From Branchiostoma floridae (taxonomy: Eukaryota; Chordata; Leptocardii; Amphioxiformes; Branchiostomatidae), in assembly GCF_000003815.2 (NCBI RefSeq), contig NC_049995.1:18058801-18100074 (forward strand): DNA of 41,274 nt, in the 5' to 3' direction. Shown one piece after another: positions 9,400 through 19,412 of this stretch. Under the pieces are notes generated by a model, which was not told where the DNA came from, made no database searches, and saw only the letters and a program-made list of their open reading frames with translations. How positions within the stretch are numbered: position 1 is the first letter of the stretch; each line of letters opens with the position of its first letter. The position numbers and the translations under genes are program-made.

Positions 9400-9621
9400 C
9401 GTAAATGCTGGTCCACAGTGGGGCTTAAACGTTTGAGATCAACATTGAATCTAGAATAATCCCCATGCAAGTCCTTAACGTCTGACTTCTCCAGAATGTA
9501 TCAATTCTAACTCCTGCCTGTAGCAAAGACAGACGCGTGAACATTTGTGGTAGAAATTCGATACTACCCCCTCCCCTCCCCCTGCGGTAGTTAGCGTGTC
9601 CGCGGTGACACGTGATCGGTC

Positions 9622-10040
9622 CTGACAGAAAACCGATACCGGCCGGCTCGCTACAGTCGGCAACTCCGTGTGGGCTGATTGTCTCAATTTACTCCGCTGT
9701 AGACAGAAATCCGATACCACCCGGCTTGCTACAAGCGCTGATTGTCACAACTTGTTCCACCGTAGACAGAAATCCGATACAGGCCGACTTGCTACAGCCA
9801 CGGAATGTCACAACTTGTTCCACTGTAGACAGAAATCCGATACAAGCCGACTTGCTACAGCCACGGAATGTCACAACTTGTTCCACTGTAGACAGAAATC
9901 CGATACAAGCCGACTTGCTACAGCCACGGAATGTCACAACTTGCTTTACTGTAGACAGAAACCCGATACCAAGCGGCTCGCTACAGTCAGGCTCACTGCG
10001 GCGTGATGGGCGCGGATTGTCACAACTTGCTCTGCTGTAG
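9622..10040. repeat. 63-bp tandem array (about 6 copies)
   Basis: GTAGACAGAAATCCGATAC starts at 9699, 9762, 9825, 9888 and 9951, at exactly 63-bp steps, with degenerate partial units at both ends. The three central units are nearly identical. The 21-codon period keeps several frames open on both strands, including a 142-codon plus-strand frame with a VDRNPIQADLLQ repeat. No signal peptide or splice signals support translation. Confidence 0.9.
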
Positions 10041-10343
10041 CAATCTCACATAATTACCTACACTGTGGCGAGAGGGTTAGATGGACACGGCAGAACATGT
10101 TGTAACAATCATGTCGGATTGACACAGTGATCCCGCCAATGCTCGTTGCGGGTGCCGTTACTTCAGCATGAGGTATTTTTGATTGCTACAATCGCCTGGG
10201 ATCGCCACAGTGGCCACTGGCTGTGATACTTGTTACTAATGTACTGTTGTATCATTGCTGAAGGTACCCATCGTGGCAATACCAATCAGTACCCGCCGCA
10301 CCATTACTCAGTTTGCGAATCCCTCAATACGGTGGGTAAGTTT

Positions 10344-10374
10344 AGCCCTCGGGCAAGAATTTCCGATAAAACTT
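10344..10374 (+). repeat. Short dispersed repeat (CGGGCAAGAATT family)
   Basis: AGCCCTCGGGCAAGAATT then CGATAAAACTT matches related segments at 10678-10716 and 28642-28690 (opposite orientation) and 30876-30917 (same orientation). The last two appear to be ends of a larger inverted-repeat element. Confidence 0.55.
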
Positions 10375-10677
10375 CTTGAAGTAATAAAGGTCTGTATAAC
10401 AGCCACCGCGCCCCCATTGATGTAACATTCACATTACAGCAGATGTTCCAATTTGCCGTGAGGATGAGCTGCGTGTCAGTAACTGGCAATATAACGCCGG
10501 GAGCCTTACACAGAAGCACACTCATGTACTCTACAGATGATAACATCGGGACCTCCTGCTGGGAAGTTCCGTTCTGTTTATTGTAACTGCAGGGCTGAAC
10601 CTTGCAAGGGCGCCCTTTCAGAGACTAGCCTGTGTACCATCCTGATAGTAGTTCACTCCGAGTTTTATTATATACCA

Positions 10678-10716
10678 AGTTTATTTGCAAAATCACACCC
10701 GTAGGCTAATTGCAGG
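10678..10716 (-). repeat. Short dispersed repeat (CGGGCAAGAATT family), reverse orientation
   Basis: AAGTTTATTTGCAAAATC then CACCCGTAGGCTAATTGCAG matches the left terminus of the 28642-30917 element closely. It abuts the repeat copy that was disrupted by the 10794-11860 insertion. Confidence 0.55.
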
Positions 10717-10720
10717 AACA

Positions 10721-11895
10721 TTCTCGAGGGAAACAAAATACAATGTAGTACATAGCACTAATGTCTATTCAGCTGAAGTTGTATCTTATTATTACCTCCA
10801 TGAAATTTCATGGAGGTTGTATTTTACCCCGCGTTTGTGTGTTTGTGTGTGTGTGTGTGTGTAAACAAAATAACTCAAGAACGGCTAAGTGGATTGGTTT
10901 CATACTTGGTATGTTGGTAGTGTGTGATGAAAGCTGGAAATGACTAGATTTTGGGCCCCCTAGCGGCTCCCCTTGGTACTGAAGCGCAACTTCCGGTTTT
11001 GCTATCTCGGTGTTCTGAACAAGCTATGGCCACGATTTTTGAGTATTAGATAGCTCTTGTGCTCAGGAAGAAATGACATAAGTTTGGTCCCCCTAGCGTC
11101 TAATTTTGGGATAGCAGGGGCATTTTTGTCAAAAACTTCTGAAGACGATAACTCAAGAAGGGAACAACGAATTTTCATGATTTTTGGTATGTAGGTACCT
11201 TAGACAATTTTGTACAAGATAAAATACTCATTATGCAAAATTGGAGTACATTTGCATGATTAATGAGAATATTATATCATAGCAGTTTTTTCAATGTATC
11301 TCTTGTTCCAGACATGCTATGGTCTTGACATTTAGGTGGTAGATAGCTTTTAGTGCCATAACCAAGTGGAGCAAGATTCAGCCCTCTAACATTTAATTGA
11401 GGAACTGCAGGGGCGTTTTTGTCAAGATGCTCCAAAGCGGATAACTGCAGAAAGGATTGACAGATTAGCATCATATTAGGCATGCGAGTACCTTAGACAA
11501 AGATGTTCATAATGATATACATGTTATGCAAATGAGGACTTAATTTGCATAATTAATGAGGAAATTGTATAATTCCATTGTTTTCAATAACTGGACTTCA
11601 ATAAATGTAACACATGTTAATTATGATAGGTGGAGTATAAGCAGATACCAAATATGGTAATGAGGAGCTTATTTGCATAATTTATGTAAAAATTGCAAAA
11701 CCGCTTTATGATTAATAATGGGAATTTTATGATTGTGACATGTGTACGTTAGTCAATGATGAACAACACCATGCATAAATTATGTCTATGTGTTAGTCAA
11801 TTTCATTAAATTTAGGAAAGCTCTAAATTTTCATGGAGGTATGAGGTCGCCGAACTCTAGTTGGATTTGTCTTCTTCTTAGAAGGCAGTGGTTAA
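10721..11895 (+). repeat. Dispersed repeat copy interrupted by a 1.07-kb insertion
   Basis: The left part (10721-10793) and right part (11861-11895) together align without a gap to the reverse complement of 36921-37037. Shared landmarks are ACATTCTC, GGGAAACAAAATACAATGTA, CACTAATGTCTATTCAGCTG, TTATTATT, then TTGGATTTG and CTTCTTCTTAGAAGGCAGTG. The 36.9-kb copy is the unoccupied state. Confidence 0.85.
10794..11860. mobile_element. 1067-bp non-coding insertion with palindromic left end
   Basis: The boundaries are set by comparison with the empty copy at 36900-37030. The left end is a perfect 24-bp palindrome (10794-10817, ACCTCCATGAAA and its complement), followed by a GT microsatellite. The right end carries TTTTCATGGAGGT and finishes GAACTCTAG. 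The interior is AT-rich with recurring motifs (AACTCAAGAA, TTTGCAT and AATTAATGA, each near repeated phrases) and no coding frame. The junction allows two readings. One is a 2-bp TT duplication. The other is insertion between A and T with a CTAG 3' end and no duplication, as Helitrons do, although the 5' end is not the canonical TC. It is a non-autonomous element of uncertain class. Confidence 0.75.
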
Positions 11896-13622
11896 TAGTA
11901 TAATACACCATATTCTTCTCTGCCATTCCGTCTGGAATCGTCCGAAGTTTGCCCTGGTTGATCCCTTTACATGATGCATGAACGAATTAAGAAATGGTTC
12001 AAGCACTCGTTCGAACAGGCGTTCCAACACCCGAAACGCCCTCCGTATGCTTGTGTTGGAACGTCTGTTCGAACGAGCACTCTAGACCCAATTCCTGAAG
12101 TCACCACCAAAAGATTTGAATGTACAGTTCCCAAGACGGGCAGCTGGAGCGAACATAGGAGCAAACTACTACCAAGATACGGTAAGCAGACTACTCAATG
12201 CAAATTCTGTGAAGTAAAGTAGAATGAAAGTCCAGGCAGGCAGGGATGAATCGACTGCATATGAACTGCTTTAACCTGCCTACAACACTTAGAAACTCAA
12301 CATCTCCTCATCCCGCCATTCTGTACCAGGTGACCTAGCACCGTGGAGAGGTTCGCTGCCCTTATTATACAGTAAAACCAAAATTGTTTTTAAAGTAAAG
12401 TTTGAGTCAGTACACTCAGATAACCAACTATCGTGGCGCCTAGTGTCATCAGTATGTCTGTCTGTTACGTAAAGAAAATGGAGAAAACCTTTTAAATCTT
12501 AAACGACGACTTCCCTTCTTTCCAATCTACCCTCTACACGGGGACCTGGGTGATTGGCGAGAGATAAAAAGCTTTCTGTTAACTCAGGATACGAAGGAAG
12601 CAACCAGGTCAATTTTCTCTCTTTATTACTCTAGGCTTTGAGTTGTTCTTTTCATCTTGTCTTGGTACTGAATACTTGAACATTACGCCGATGTTCTACT
12701 CTGGTGATATGCGGCTCTCATGGTAATATGGAGAATTACTGCTAATTATTGCTAATAAAGAACGCTATTGGGGGACAGAGATGTCTGCAAGGAGAGGATG
12801 GACTTGGTCCGGGCAAGCCGCCCTAGAAGAAGATGAGGTAATATAGAGAATTGCTACGAAAACGAAATGTATGAAAGCACAGCTTCAGGGCAGAGGGCCG
12901 ACCCACAAAGTACTTCGTGCAGTCTGGCAACCTCTACAATAAACCTGCCACAATTAAACTTGTCCGAATTAACTTGTCACAATCCTACAAGCTTCTTCAA
13001 TACTGCAGCCTGGAACACTAAGTGAGGTCGACTTCATCCTCTCGCGGTCGACTTCATCCCGACATTTTCTTACTACACTGCAGCTGGCAACCAGTCTGTT
13101 CTTGAAGTTGGAGGCGAAGGTTATCTGGTTTTCTCTGTTTTAAAAACGTTAAAGATGATTTCTTTCCTTTGTTTGAAGCTATAATATAGGATTATAATAT
13201 AGTGGGTGATAATAAAGGATATCGCCACAACTTGTGGATGACTTCAAAGCTCCTCTATAAAGCTCATCACCCTCCTCTATAGACATTCCGTTATCACTAT
13301 TGCTCATCTCCTATCATATATCAAGCACCATGTAGCAATTTGCTGGGCTAGACGTCCGGCGGGCCATTTTCTGTGCAATATGTCAGATAGACGGACTCAT
13401 TACCGAGATCCCGGAACATGCTGATATCGTACAGAAGTTTCCTGGAAAACACGAGGGCCGTTTCCTGGATACTCGGAACACAGGGGTAGGGTGCGTTTCC
13501 CGGGTGTGTACCAAAGATCGGATCGCATTACCTCCCTTTTAATGTATTGCATTTTATTGGGTCAGAATTTGAATGAATATCCTGATTCATCTAAGGGTCA
13601 GATTAAATTTTTTGCCTATCTG
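11896..13622. other. No gene recognised apart from a stem-loop at 12003-12080
   Basis: Scattered short duplications are visible, such as GGTCGACTTCATCC at about 13026 and 13046. A donor-like CGGTAAGCAG lies at 12180. Nothing supports a complete exon. The frame covering 11971-12222 is open because of the stem-loop's arms and shows no known domain. Confidence 0.45.
12003..12080. repeat. Stem-loop with 28-bp arms
   Basis: The left arm 12003-12030 and right arm 12053-12080 (GTGTTGGAACG...TTCGAACGAGCAC) are complementary at 25 of 28 positions with a 22-base loop. It could be a small foldback element. No target duplication was identified. Confidence 0.7.
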
Positions 13623-13688
13623 AAGAGAGAGAAAGAGAGATGGAGAGAAAGAGAGGGAGAGAAAGAGAGATGAAGAGAGATGGAGATG

Positions 13689-13735
<47 letters not shown>
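13623..13735. repeat. (GA)n-rich microsatellite
   Basis: The stretch is an imperfect purine tract of AGAG with GGAGA and AAAG interruptions, ending in an uninterrupted (GA) run. Confidence 0.95.
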
Positions 13736-13737
<2 letters not shown>

Positions 13738-13885
13738 TTTACTATTAATGTAAAGAACTATTGAATTACAAATGACTGAATTGGTTTCTTACCATTGGTT
13801 TAACATCTTAGCGGTATAAAATTCACAATCATAATGATCTAACATATTTTTCCTAGAGAATTTTTCTCAAAGTATGAACATATTT

Positions 13886-14250
13886 CAGTTCCTTTATCGA
13901 CTTGGAAATCAGAGCATATTTTCTGGACATGTCTAGGATACCATTACGATTCCCGGGCGCTATATAAGGGATCAGAGTGCACTTATTGACTGACTTGGGT
14001 ATAGTTGTTGGGCTTCTGACGGTAATGTTACATTTCCCAAACCTGTGGGGTATCATATGGCGTTTCCTTGACTTGCGGAGTATTAGACTACATTTCCTGG
14101 GCTTCTTGACTATCGCCTTACATTTCCTGGACTTGTGCAGTATTACACTACATGTTCTGGGATTGTGGAGTATTGCATTACATTTGCTGGTCTTGTTAAG
14201 TATCACATTACATCTCCCGGACCTTCGATGGTCAAATTACATTTCTAGGA
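13886..14250. repeat. 30-bp tandem array (about 9 or more copies)
   Basis: The motif CATTTCCTGG recurs at exactly 30-bp steps (14031, 14061, 14091, 14121, 14151, 14181, 14211, then 14240), with the form ACATTTCCTGGACTTGTG. Degenerate units extend left to about 13886. The ten-codon period opens frames on both strands. Internal units differ at many positions, so the array is older than the 63-bp one. Confidence 0.85.
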
Positions 14251-14729
14251 GCGAGTAAGCCGATAGCATTACCGTGCACGGTCACGGCTTGTGTTGGGGA
14301 TGGTGAGATCAGATAACAGACTCTACTTTGCTAACTGTTGCCTGCGGAACAGCTGTCTGACAGTCCTGGTGGATTTGGGGGCAAAAGTTATTTCCTTTCG
14401 TGTGTAACTTGGGTCTGGAAAATCCTGCTGCTTCCGTTCCTGACAACAACCAACGGAGCTGGGAGGGGGCGGCAGCATGGTTCCTGCACACGAAACTTTT
14501 CAAAAGAATTTTTATTGTAGATAGTTTTTATTCTGCAAAGATTAGTGACATTCCTGTATCTTTTGTACTGATAGACTTGAAAATTTGTGTTGCACCCTTA
14601 CCTTAAATTTCAGGATGACGGGTGACGTGAACCATTAAATGTAGTTTGTCCTGAACCCAGTGAACGTCTTGGTTGGGCCTCGCTGATTAGGCCGATAACA
14701 GACGTACTGTAGGAACTTTCTAAGATTAA

Positions 14730-15095
14730 AAGCTTTCGCTTATGGCCGCTAATTTGGCTCCTGTTCAGACAAGACGTCGGTCAAGGTTCCTCAAGATCTT
14801 GATAATGACTTTCACGTTATCTGATCCACTATTAGCTTGGCGATGACACAATTACCTTCAAGTTGAAATCCAGCCAGTTGTTAACTCCTAATACCATTCG
14901 GAGATGGAAAACTTACGTTAATGGCATTGCTGCCCCTACGGCCGGTGAGCCTATGGGACCGGTGAGGTCCCATAGCCTCACCGGCCGTAGGGGCAGCAAT
15001 AACTAAAAGGGGACAAATAACTAAAAGCTTTCGGCTAATAGTCAATTAGGTTCCTGTTACATTCGGGCGTCTTCTCTGCGTCAAGCAGGTTCCGA
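14730..15095. repeat. Degenerate direct repeat around the 14926 hairpin
   Basis: TAAAAGCTTTCG...TTCCTGTT and downstream GTC...TCAAG.AGGTTCC elements at about 14728-14792 recur at about 15022-15092. The conservation is patchy and homology could be coincidental beyond the AAAAGCTTTCG block. Confidence 0.35.
14926..15000. repeat. 75-bp near-perfect hairpin
   Basis: Two 33-base arms, opening ATTGCTGCCCCTACGGCCGG and closing with its complement, pair at 32 of 33 positions around a 9-base loop CCGGTGAGG. The loop sequence itself repeats the CCGGTGAG found inside the arm. The stem is GC-rich in an AT-richer setting. It could be a miniature foldback element, or on transcription a very stable double-stranded stem. 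Confidence 0.9.
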
Positions 15096-15521
15096 CACAG
15101 ACAGCAGCGAACGGCAGCTAACCCGTATGGAAACTACAAAAACGTGTTGACCCCTATTTTCAGGACAGTGGACTGCAAATGTAACACGCGCTGAAAGAAA
15201 CATTAGCATGCATGAATAGTTTCCTCACCACTTTACAGAAGGTGGTATCTACTAACGGCGGCAAATGTCAGGTATGCGTGATAATCTTTACTTTTGTTTT
15301 CAAATTGTACCAGATTTACCTGGAATTTACCACTATTGCTAAATCGCACTTTTCGTGCAGTGACGTTTTAAAAAGTGTGGCTCATTATGTTCCTAATATG
15401 CTTTCATAACATATTATTCGATGGGCGTAGATAGAGGCAACACTTTCATTTAAGTAGTCTCTTTTTACAATAATGTTTATCACTATCCATTGTCGCACGA
15501 ATGTTCCCCATGCATGAAGCA

Positions 15522-15685
15522 GTAAATGCATTAAGTTCGCGGTGGTTTTGACTTCGCGGTAACACCACGCACTGTAGTCTCTTACTGCGATGGAAAAATG
15601 TTCGCGGTGGTTTTAAGTTCGCGGGGAAGTGGCCACCACGAGGACCCTCGAACATTACACTACCGCGAAAGTTTCTGCATTTACA
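15522..15685. mobile_element. Small inverted-repeat element rich in TTCGCGGTGG motifs
   Basis: GTAAATGCA at 15522-15530 is matched by its complement at 15677-15685. Inside, TTCGCGGT recurs (after the left end, at about 15553 and 15600, and as CCGCGAA near the right end). This motif family is common in amphioxus-type intergenic DNA as I recall it. There is no transposase frame. Confidence 0.5.
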
Positions 15686-15947
15686 GTATTCCCCACTGCA
15701 TGAGTTTTCTATGCAAAGAATCCAAAAGTAATATTAATCGATAATAATATAGATGACTAAAATGAACTGGCAAGAAATGTATGTACAAAAAATTCGAATG
15801 ACACAGAATAAATGTAATGATTTACTATTGAAAATAGGTAATACACGTCAGGGCAGGAACGTAGACTAGTTACGTAAATCCCGCATGTAAGGCCAGGCAA
15901 TAGCGTGTAAAAAGGCAGTAGTTTTCAAAGTCCGTCGAAGCGAGGAG

Positions 15948-15954
15948 TATAAAT
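15948..15954 (+). promoter_or_regulatory. Candidate TATA box (TATAAAT)
   Basis: GAGTATAAATTC lies in an otherwise unannotated stretch and is followed about 30-45 bp downstream by CAGTAGGATTCAGCAGG. No downstream coding exon was recognised, so this is only a motif-level call. Confidence 0.2.
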
Positions 15955-16453
15955 TCGCTCTCCCAAAGGAGCTTATTATTCCAGTAGGATTCAGCAGGTT
16001 CCTACATAGGCAGTTTTAACGGCCGATTGAACATTGGGAAAGCTGTGAAGTAGAAAAGTCTTTGGTTCCTGCCATTCATTTATATTTCTGTACTTTATTT
16101 GACTTAAAGGCAAATTCCTGACCCGGCAGTTCAACAACAAGATTCATACAGCATGTTTTATATGAATCATGGCGACATGCAGACGGCCTTCTTTCTCTTT
16201 TAGGCACGCAATTCTTGCATGTAACGACTTCATATTGCTAGCCTAGGTTAACACAATCTCTCACTGGCTGAGGTTAATGGCCCCCTCCTGTACTGCCGGC
16301 TGCTATTAGCACGATTTTAGTCGGGCTATCATATAGCTAGCTACTCTTTTCTAAATTTTATTTTGAGTTGTGCATTAAAATGTTCGTTTTTCGTCGTGCC
16401 TATCATTTCTACACAACTGTCCTGTACGCCATCGCCTCGGTACGTGCACAGGG

Positions 16454-16553
16454 NNNNNNNNNNNNNNNNNNNNNNNNNNNNNNNNNNNNNNNNNNNNNNN
16501 NNNNNNNNNNNNNNNNNNNNNNNNNNNNNNNNNNNNNNNNNNNNNNNNNNNNN
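16454..16553. other. Assembly gap of 100 N
   Basis: Exactly 100 undetermined bases, the size often used for gaps of unknown length. Frames crossing it are meaningless. Confidence 0.99.
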
Positions 16554-16690
16554 TTTGCTACCAGAGGAGTTGGACGACTGGGCAGCAGCATGAACCTAAG
16601 TGTGGACTGACTACCCTGGCCGATTTCCCGATTTTCCCAGAATTCTACGATCCCCGCACATCGTTGGGAGGCCTGTTGGAGGCTAGCCCA

Positions 16691-17060
16691 GATCCGCCGA
16701 CTGTACGTGTTCTACAAAGACTCCCGTCGAGTTCCGCGGCGCTATCGTCCCTCCCGTACCGTCTGGGGCCGCTCTAGGCAGCAGTAAAGTGATGTCTATC
16801 ACTCTTGGCCCGGCTATGTGCCTAGATCCGCCGACTGTACGTGTTCTCCAAAGACTCCCGTCGAGTTTCATGGCGCTATCGTCCCTCCCGTAGCGTTTGG
16901 GGCCGCTCTAGGCAACAGTAAAGTAATGTCTATCACTCTTGGCCCGGCTATGTGCCTAGATCCGCCGACTGTACGTATACTCCAAAGACTCCCGTCGAGT
17001 TTCATGGCGCTATCGTCCCTCCCGTAGCGTTTGGGGCCGCTCTAGGCAACAGTAAAGTTG
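16691..17060. repeat. 134-bp tandem array (2.8 copies)
   Basis: GATCCGCCGACTGTACG occurs at 16691, 16825 and 16959, exactly 134 bp apart. The units carry CAAAGACTCCCGTCGAGTT and GGGGCCGCTCTAGGCA and are nearly identical. A diverged fourth relative lies at about 17435-17510 (GTGCCTAGATCTACCGGACTG). Confidence 0.9.
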
Positions 17061-17530
17061 TCTATTACTCTCTGTGTGACCCATACATTCTGTCGGTGCC
17101 GTTTGATGGTCCCGGTTTGCTAAAGGAAAAATGCCGGGAAAGGAATATATGCCGATAAGCTTGTACTGGGCATTTTTCCCTTCGCGGCATATTTCCCTCT
17201 CTGCGTATTCTCAGTTGAAAATCGAAAATCAACCTAAAAATCACCCCTCCCCAACATCTTCCGCCAATGCCCCCAGAGAGGCCAGTGAAGGAGGCTAAGG
17301 TGTTGGTCGGCCGCGCACAGCCAACATAAACATTAGTGTTGACTGGCTCCCCTGTACGATTTTCCTTTTTTGTCTCCGATTTTTTTTACTACCCCAGCAC
17401 TCCGTAGGGACGCCTGATAGAGGCTGCTCTCTATGTGCCTAGATCTACCGGACTGTACAAGTTCTCAAAAGGCTCCCGTCGTGCCATGGCGCTGTCGCTC
17501 CGCCCCTTGGCGTGATTACGAGGCATTAAC
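17061..17530. repeat. Spacer between related arrays with a duplicated downstream block
   Basis: Directly after the 134-bp array comes a block with CTCTGTGTGA, CTGTCGG, GCCGTTTGATGGTCCCGG (about 17070-17120). The same block recurs at about 17910-17950, after the 70-bp array. So the two array regions seem to be copies of one larger segment, each expanded by a different internal repeat. No gene was recognised. Confidence 0.55.
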
Positions 17531-17860
17531 TGTCCATGATGCGTTTCATCCCAGAAGCGCGTCTGGGATAGAGGCACATCTTGGATGCAACAGCTTTACC
17601 TGTCCATGATGCGATTCATTCCAGAAGCACTTCTGGGATAGATGCACATCTTGAATGCAACAGCTTTACCTGTCCATGATGCGATTCATTCCAGAAGCAC
17701 TTCTGGGATAGAGGCACATCTTGGATGCAACAACGTTACCTGTCCAAGATGCGCTTCATCCCTTCTGGGATAGAGACACATCTTGGATGCAACAGCGTTA
17801 CCTGTCCAAGATGCGCTTCATCCCTTCTGGGATAGAGGCACACCTGGGATGCAACAAGAC
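17531..17860. repeat. 70/62-bp tandem array with a small palindrome per unit
   Basis: TGTCCATGAT or TGTCCAAGAT starts units at 17531, 17601, 17671, 17741 and 17803, with steps of 70, 70, 70 and 62. The 62-bp units lack an 8-base AGAAGC-type segment. Full units contain ATCCCAGAA...TTCTGGGAT, a short hairpin; the deletion removes part of the left arm and loop. Confidence 0.85.
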
Positions 17861-17972
17861 CCTCTGGGCAACGGTAAAGCCATCTCCACTAGCCCTGATG
17901 CTCTCTGTGTGAATCATGCTTCCTGTCGGCGCCGTTTGATGGTCCCGGCTAACGGCTCGGCAATTTTCCGCC

Positions 17973-17979
17973 TATAAAA
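17973..17979 (+). promoter_or_regulatory. Candidate TATA box within a short inverted repeat
   Basis: TATAAAA is framed by CCGCC and GGCGG. The 11-bp TCGGCGCCGTT occurs at 17927-17937 and again at 17988-17998. No coding exon downstream is recognised. Confidence 0.25.
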
Positions 17980-18427
17980 CTGGCGGTTTCGGCGCCGTTA
18001 GCACAAACTGCAGTTAATAAGCGACATCCTCTGAAGACCTCGGGAACCCTGTGCGTGCTTGTGAAATGGCAGTAATTTGTTTACCACACCTGCTAGTGAT
18101 AACTATTGCTCAGATAAAGCCAATGAAACACATTTCCGGTAAGACGTTGAACAACTAATAACAAGTAGTATTCATAAAGCTTTATCACAATAACTACGTC
18201 GCATGTATCCATTTAAGTAAGTTCATCCTGCTTTTTGTTAGACTAAGAAGAGGGCTGGAAGGTGTTCTTAACGGAACGATTTTAGAGCCTGCCGTTGAGC
18301 TTATAAAGACTAAGAATTAGGTTCTGTCGACAGGGTGTGTGTTGCCACTTACATGTCCGGCATCATCCGAGTTAGACAACCTTCCCCTCGAGTCTCGGGT
18401 GTTCATACGCATACATGTGGTTTGCTA
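17980..18427. other. No gene recognised
   Basis: No repeat structure, long frame or splice-flanked exon was seen in this stretch. Confidence 0.5.
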
Positions 18428-18534
18428 TGTTTAGATAACTTACTTACTTTACTTTGGCCGAGCTCCCGCTCGAACCAGGCTTGAGATAGCTCTCCAACTC
18501 TCCCTATCCTCCATCAGGCACTTGTTTAGATAAC
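18428..18534 (-). mobile_element. 83-bp 5'-truncated non-LTR retrotransposon with 12-bp target duplication
   Basis: The 12-bp direct repeat TGTTTAGATAAC (18428-18439 and 18523-18534) brackets 83 bp. Read on the minus strand, those bases encode LMEDRESWRAISSLVRAGAR followed by PK and a stop, then AAGTAAGTAAG. The D-R-E-S-W-R motif near the end of the reading frame and a short simple-repeat tail are typical of the extreme 3' end of LINE-type elements. The tail abuts the target duplication, as target-primed reverse transcription predicts. This is a severely truncated, dead insertion, and it is too short for a clade call. Confidence 0.85.
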
Positions 18535-19412
18535 AGCAATGTTAATCATATTATATATATCATATATTATAGAAGACACTGAGGCGGGTCAAGGGAGGGG
18601 TTCTTCCGAGACAGCGACAACAACCTGCCATGAGAGATATTATATCATATATGACCATACGAGCCATTTTAATATCAATATCTGTATGACTCGTAATATG
18701 TTATAACTAACTGTTAAGCTGTATTCAGAACTGTGAAAAACTCAAAATTGCATTCATGACAAATGGAATTATATCCATAACTACGATATCATATTCATAC
18801 CCTGTAAAAGAGGGATATAATCTCAGTCCTTTAAGCCATCCAATACTTCTTATATGATTAGATACAGCTAAGCATCTGAACGGTAAATCCCATGTAATGA
18901 CTCACACAGGCTGCGTCAACATTAAACATGGCGGCGCATGAGGCGTTCCAGTTAGCCTGGTGACGTGTGTGACGCATGAGGTCAGAGGTCGCGAGGAGGA
19001 ATAGGCAGCTTGAAAACCTGAACGAGCGGTTGCTTATGTTGAAACCTTCATGTAATTCACTCTGTGTTATAAAATGCGATTCTGTCCGCGGAATGAAAGC
19101 CACGTCATTTTTTCTCAGACGCCATTTTTTGGTAAATGATATTCTTGGCCTTCAGTCTCTAAGAGCGCTATACTTTAACTTCTTGTCCGTACATGCATTT
19201 CTTATCGAAGAGAAGGCCGCGTTTAGTGCTATCTTTACATTCTTATCTAGGGCAAAACGTCCAATTTGCTGTTATCTGTTCCTGCTCTCCGCAAGTCTGC
19301 CAATAGTCTGGATAACCACTTATTATCTACACAAAGCTGGATAAGACAGGAAGACATGAAAACGGCATGGCTTACAATGTTATTGCTTCTGTTGGGAAGT
19401 TATTAGGAATAT
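18535..19412. other. No gene recognised; AT-rich left part
   Basis: ATATATCATATAT-type strings occur at about 18555-18650. The plus-strand frame over 18976-19344 (122 codons) has no known domain and no splice or signal context that I can defend. Confidence 0.45.

Noticed and set aside
9203-9436. Serine-run protein.
   Set aside because: It is a translation of the ATC microsatellite with no other support.
9612-10040. 142-residue repeat protein.
   Set aside because: The frame is open on both strands and in several frames because the 63-bp period is a multiple of three; there is no signal peptide or splice context.
16363-16610. Frames spanning the 16454-16553 gap.
   Set aside because: They are translations through undetermined bases.
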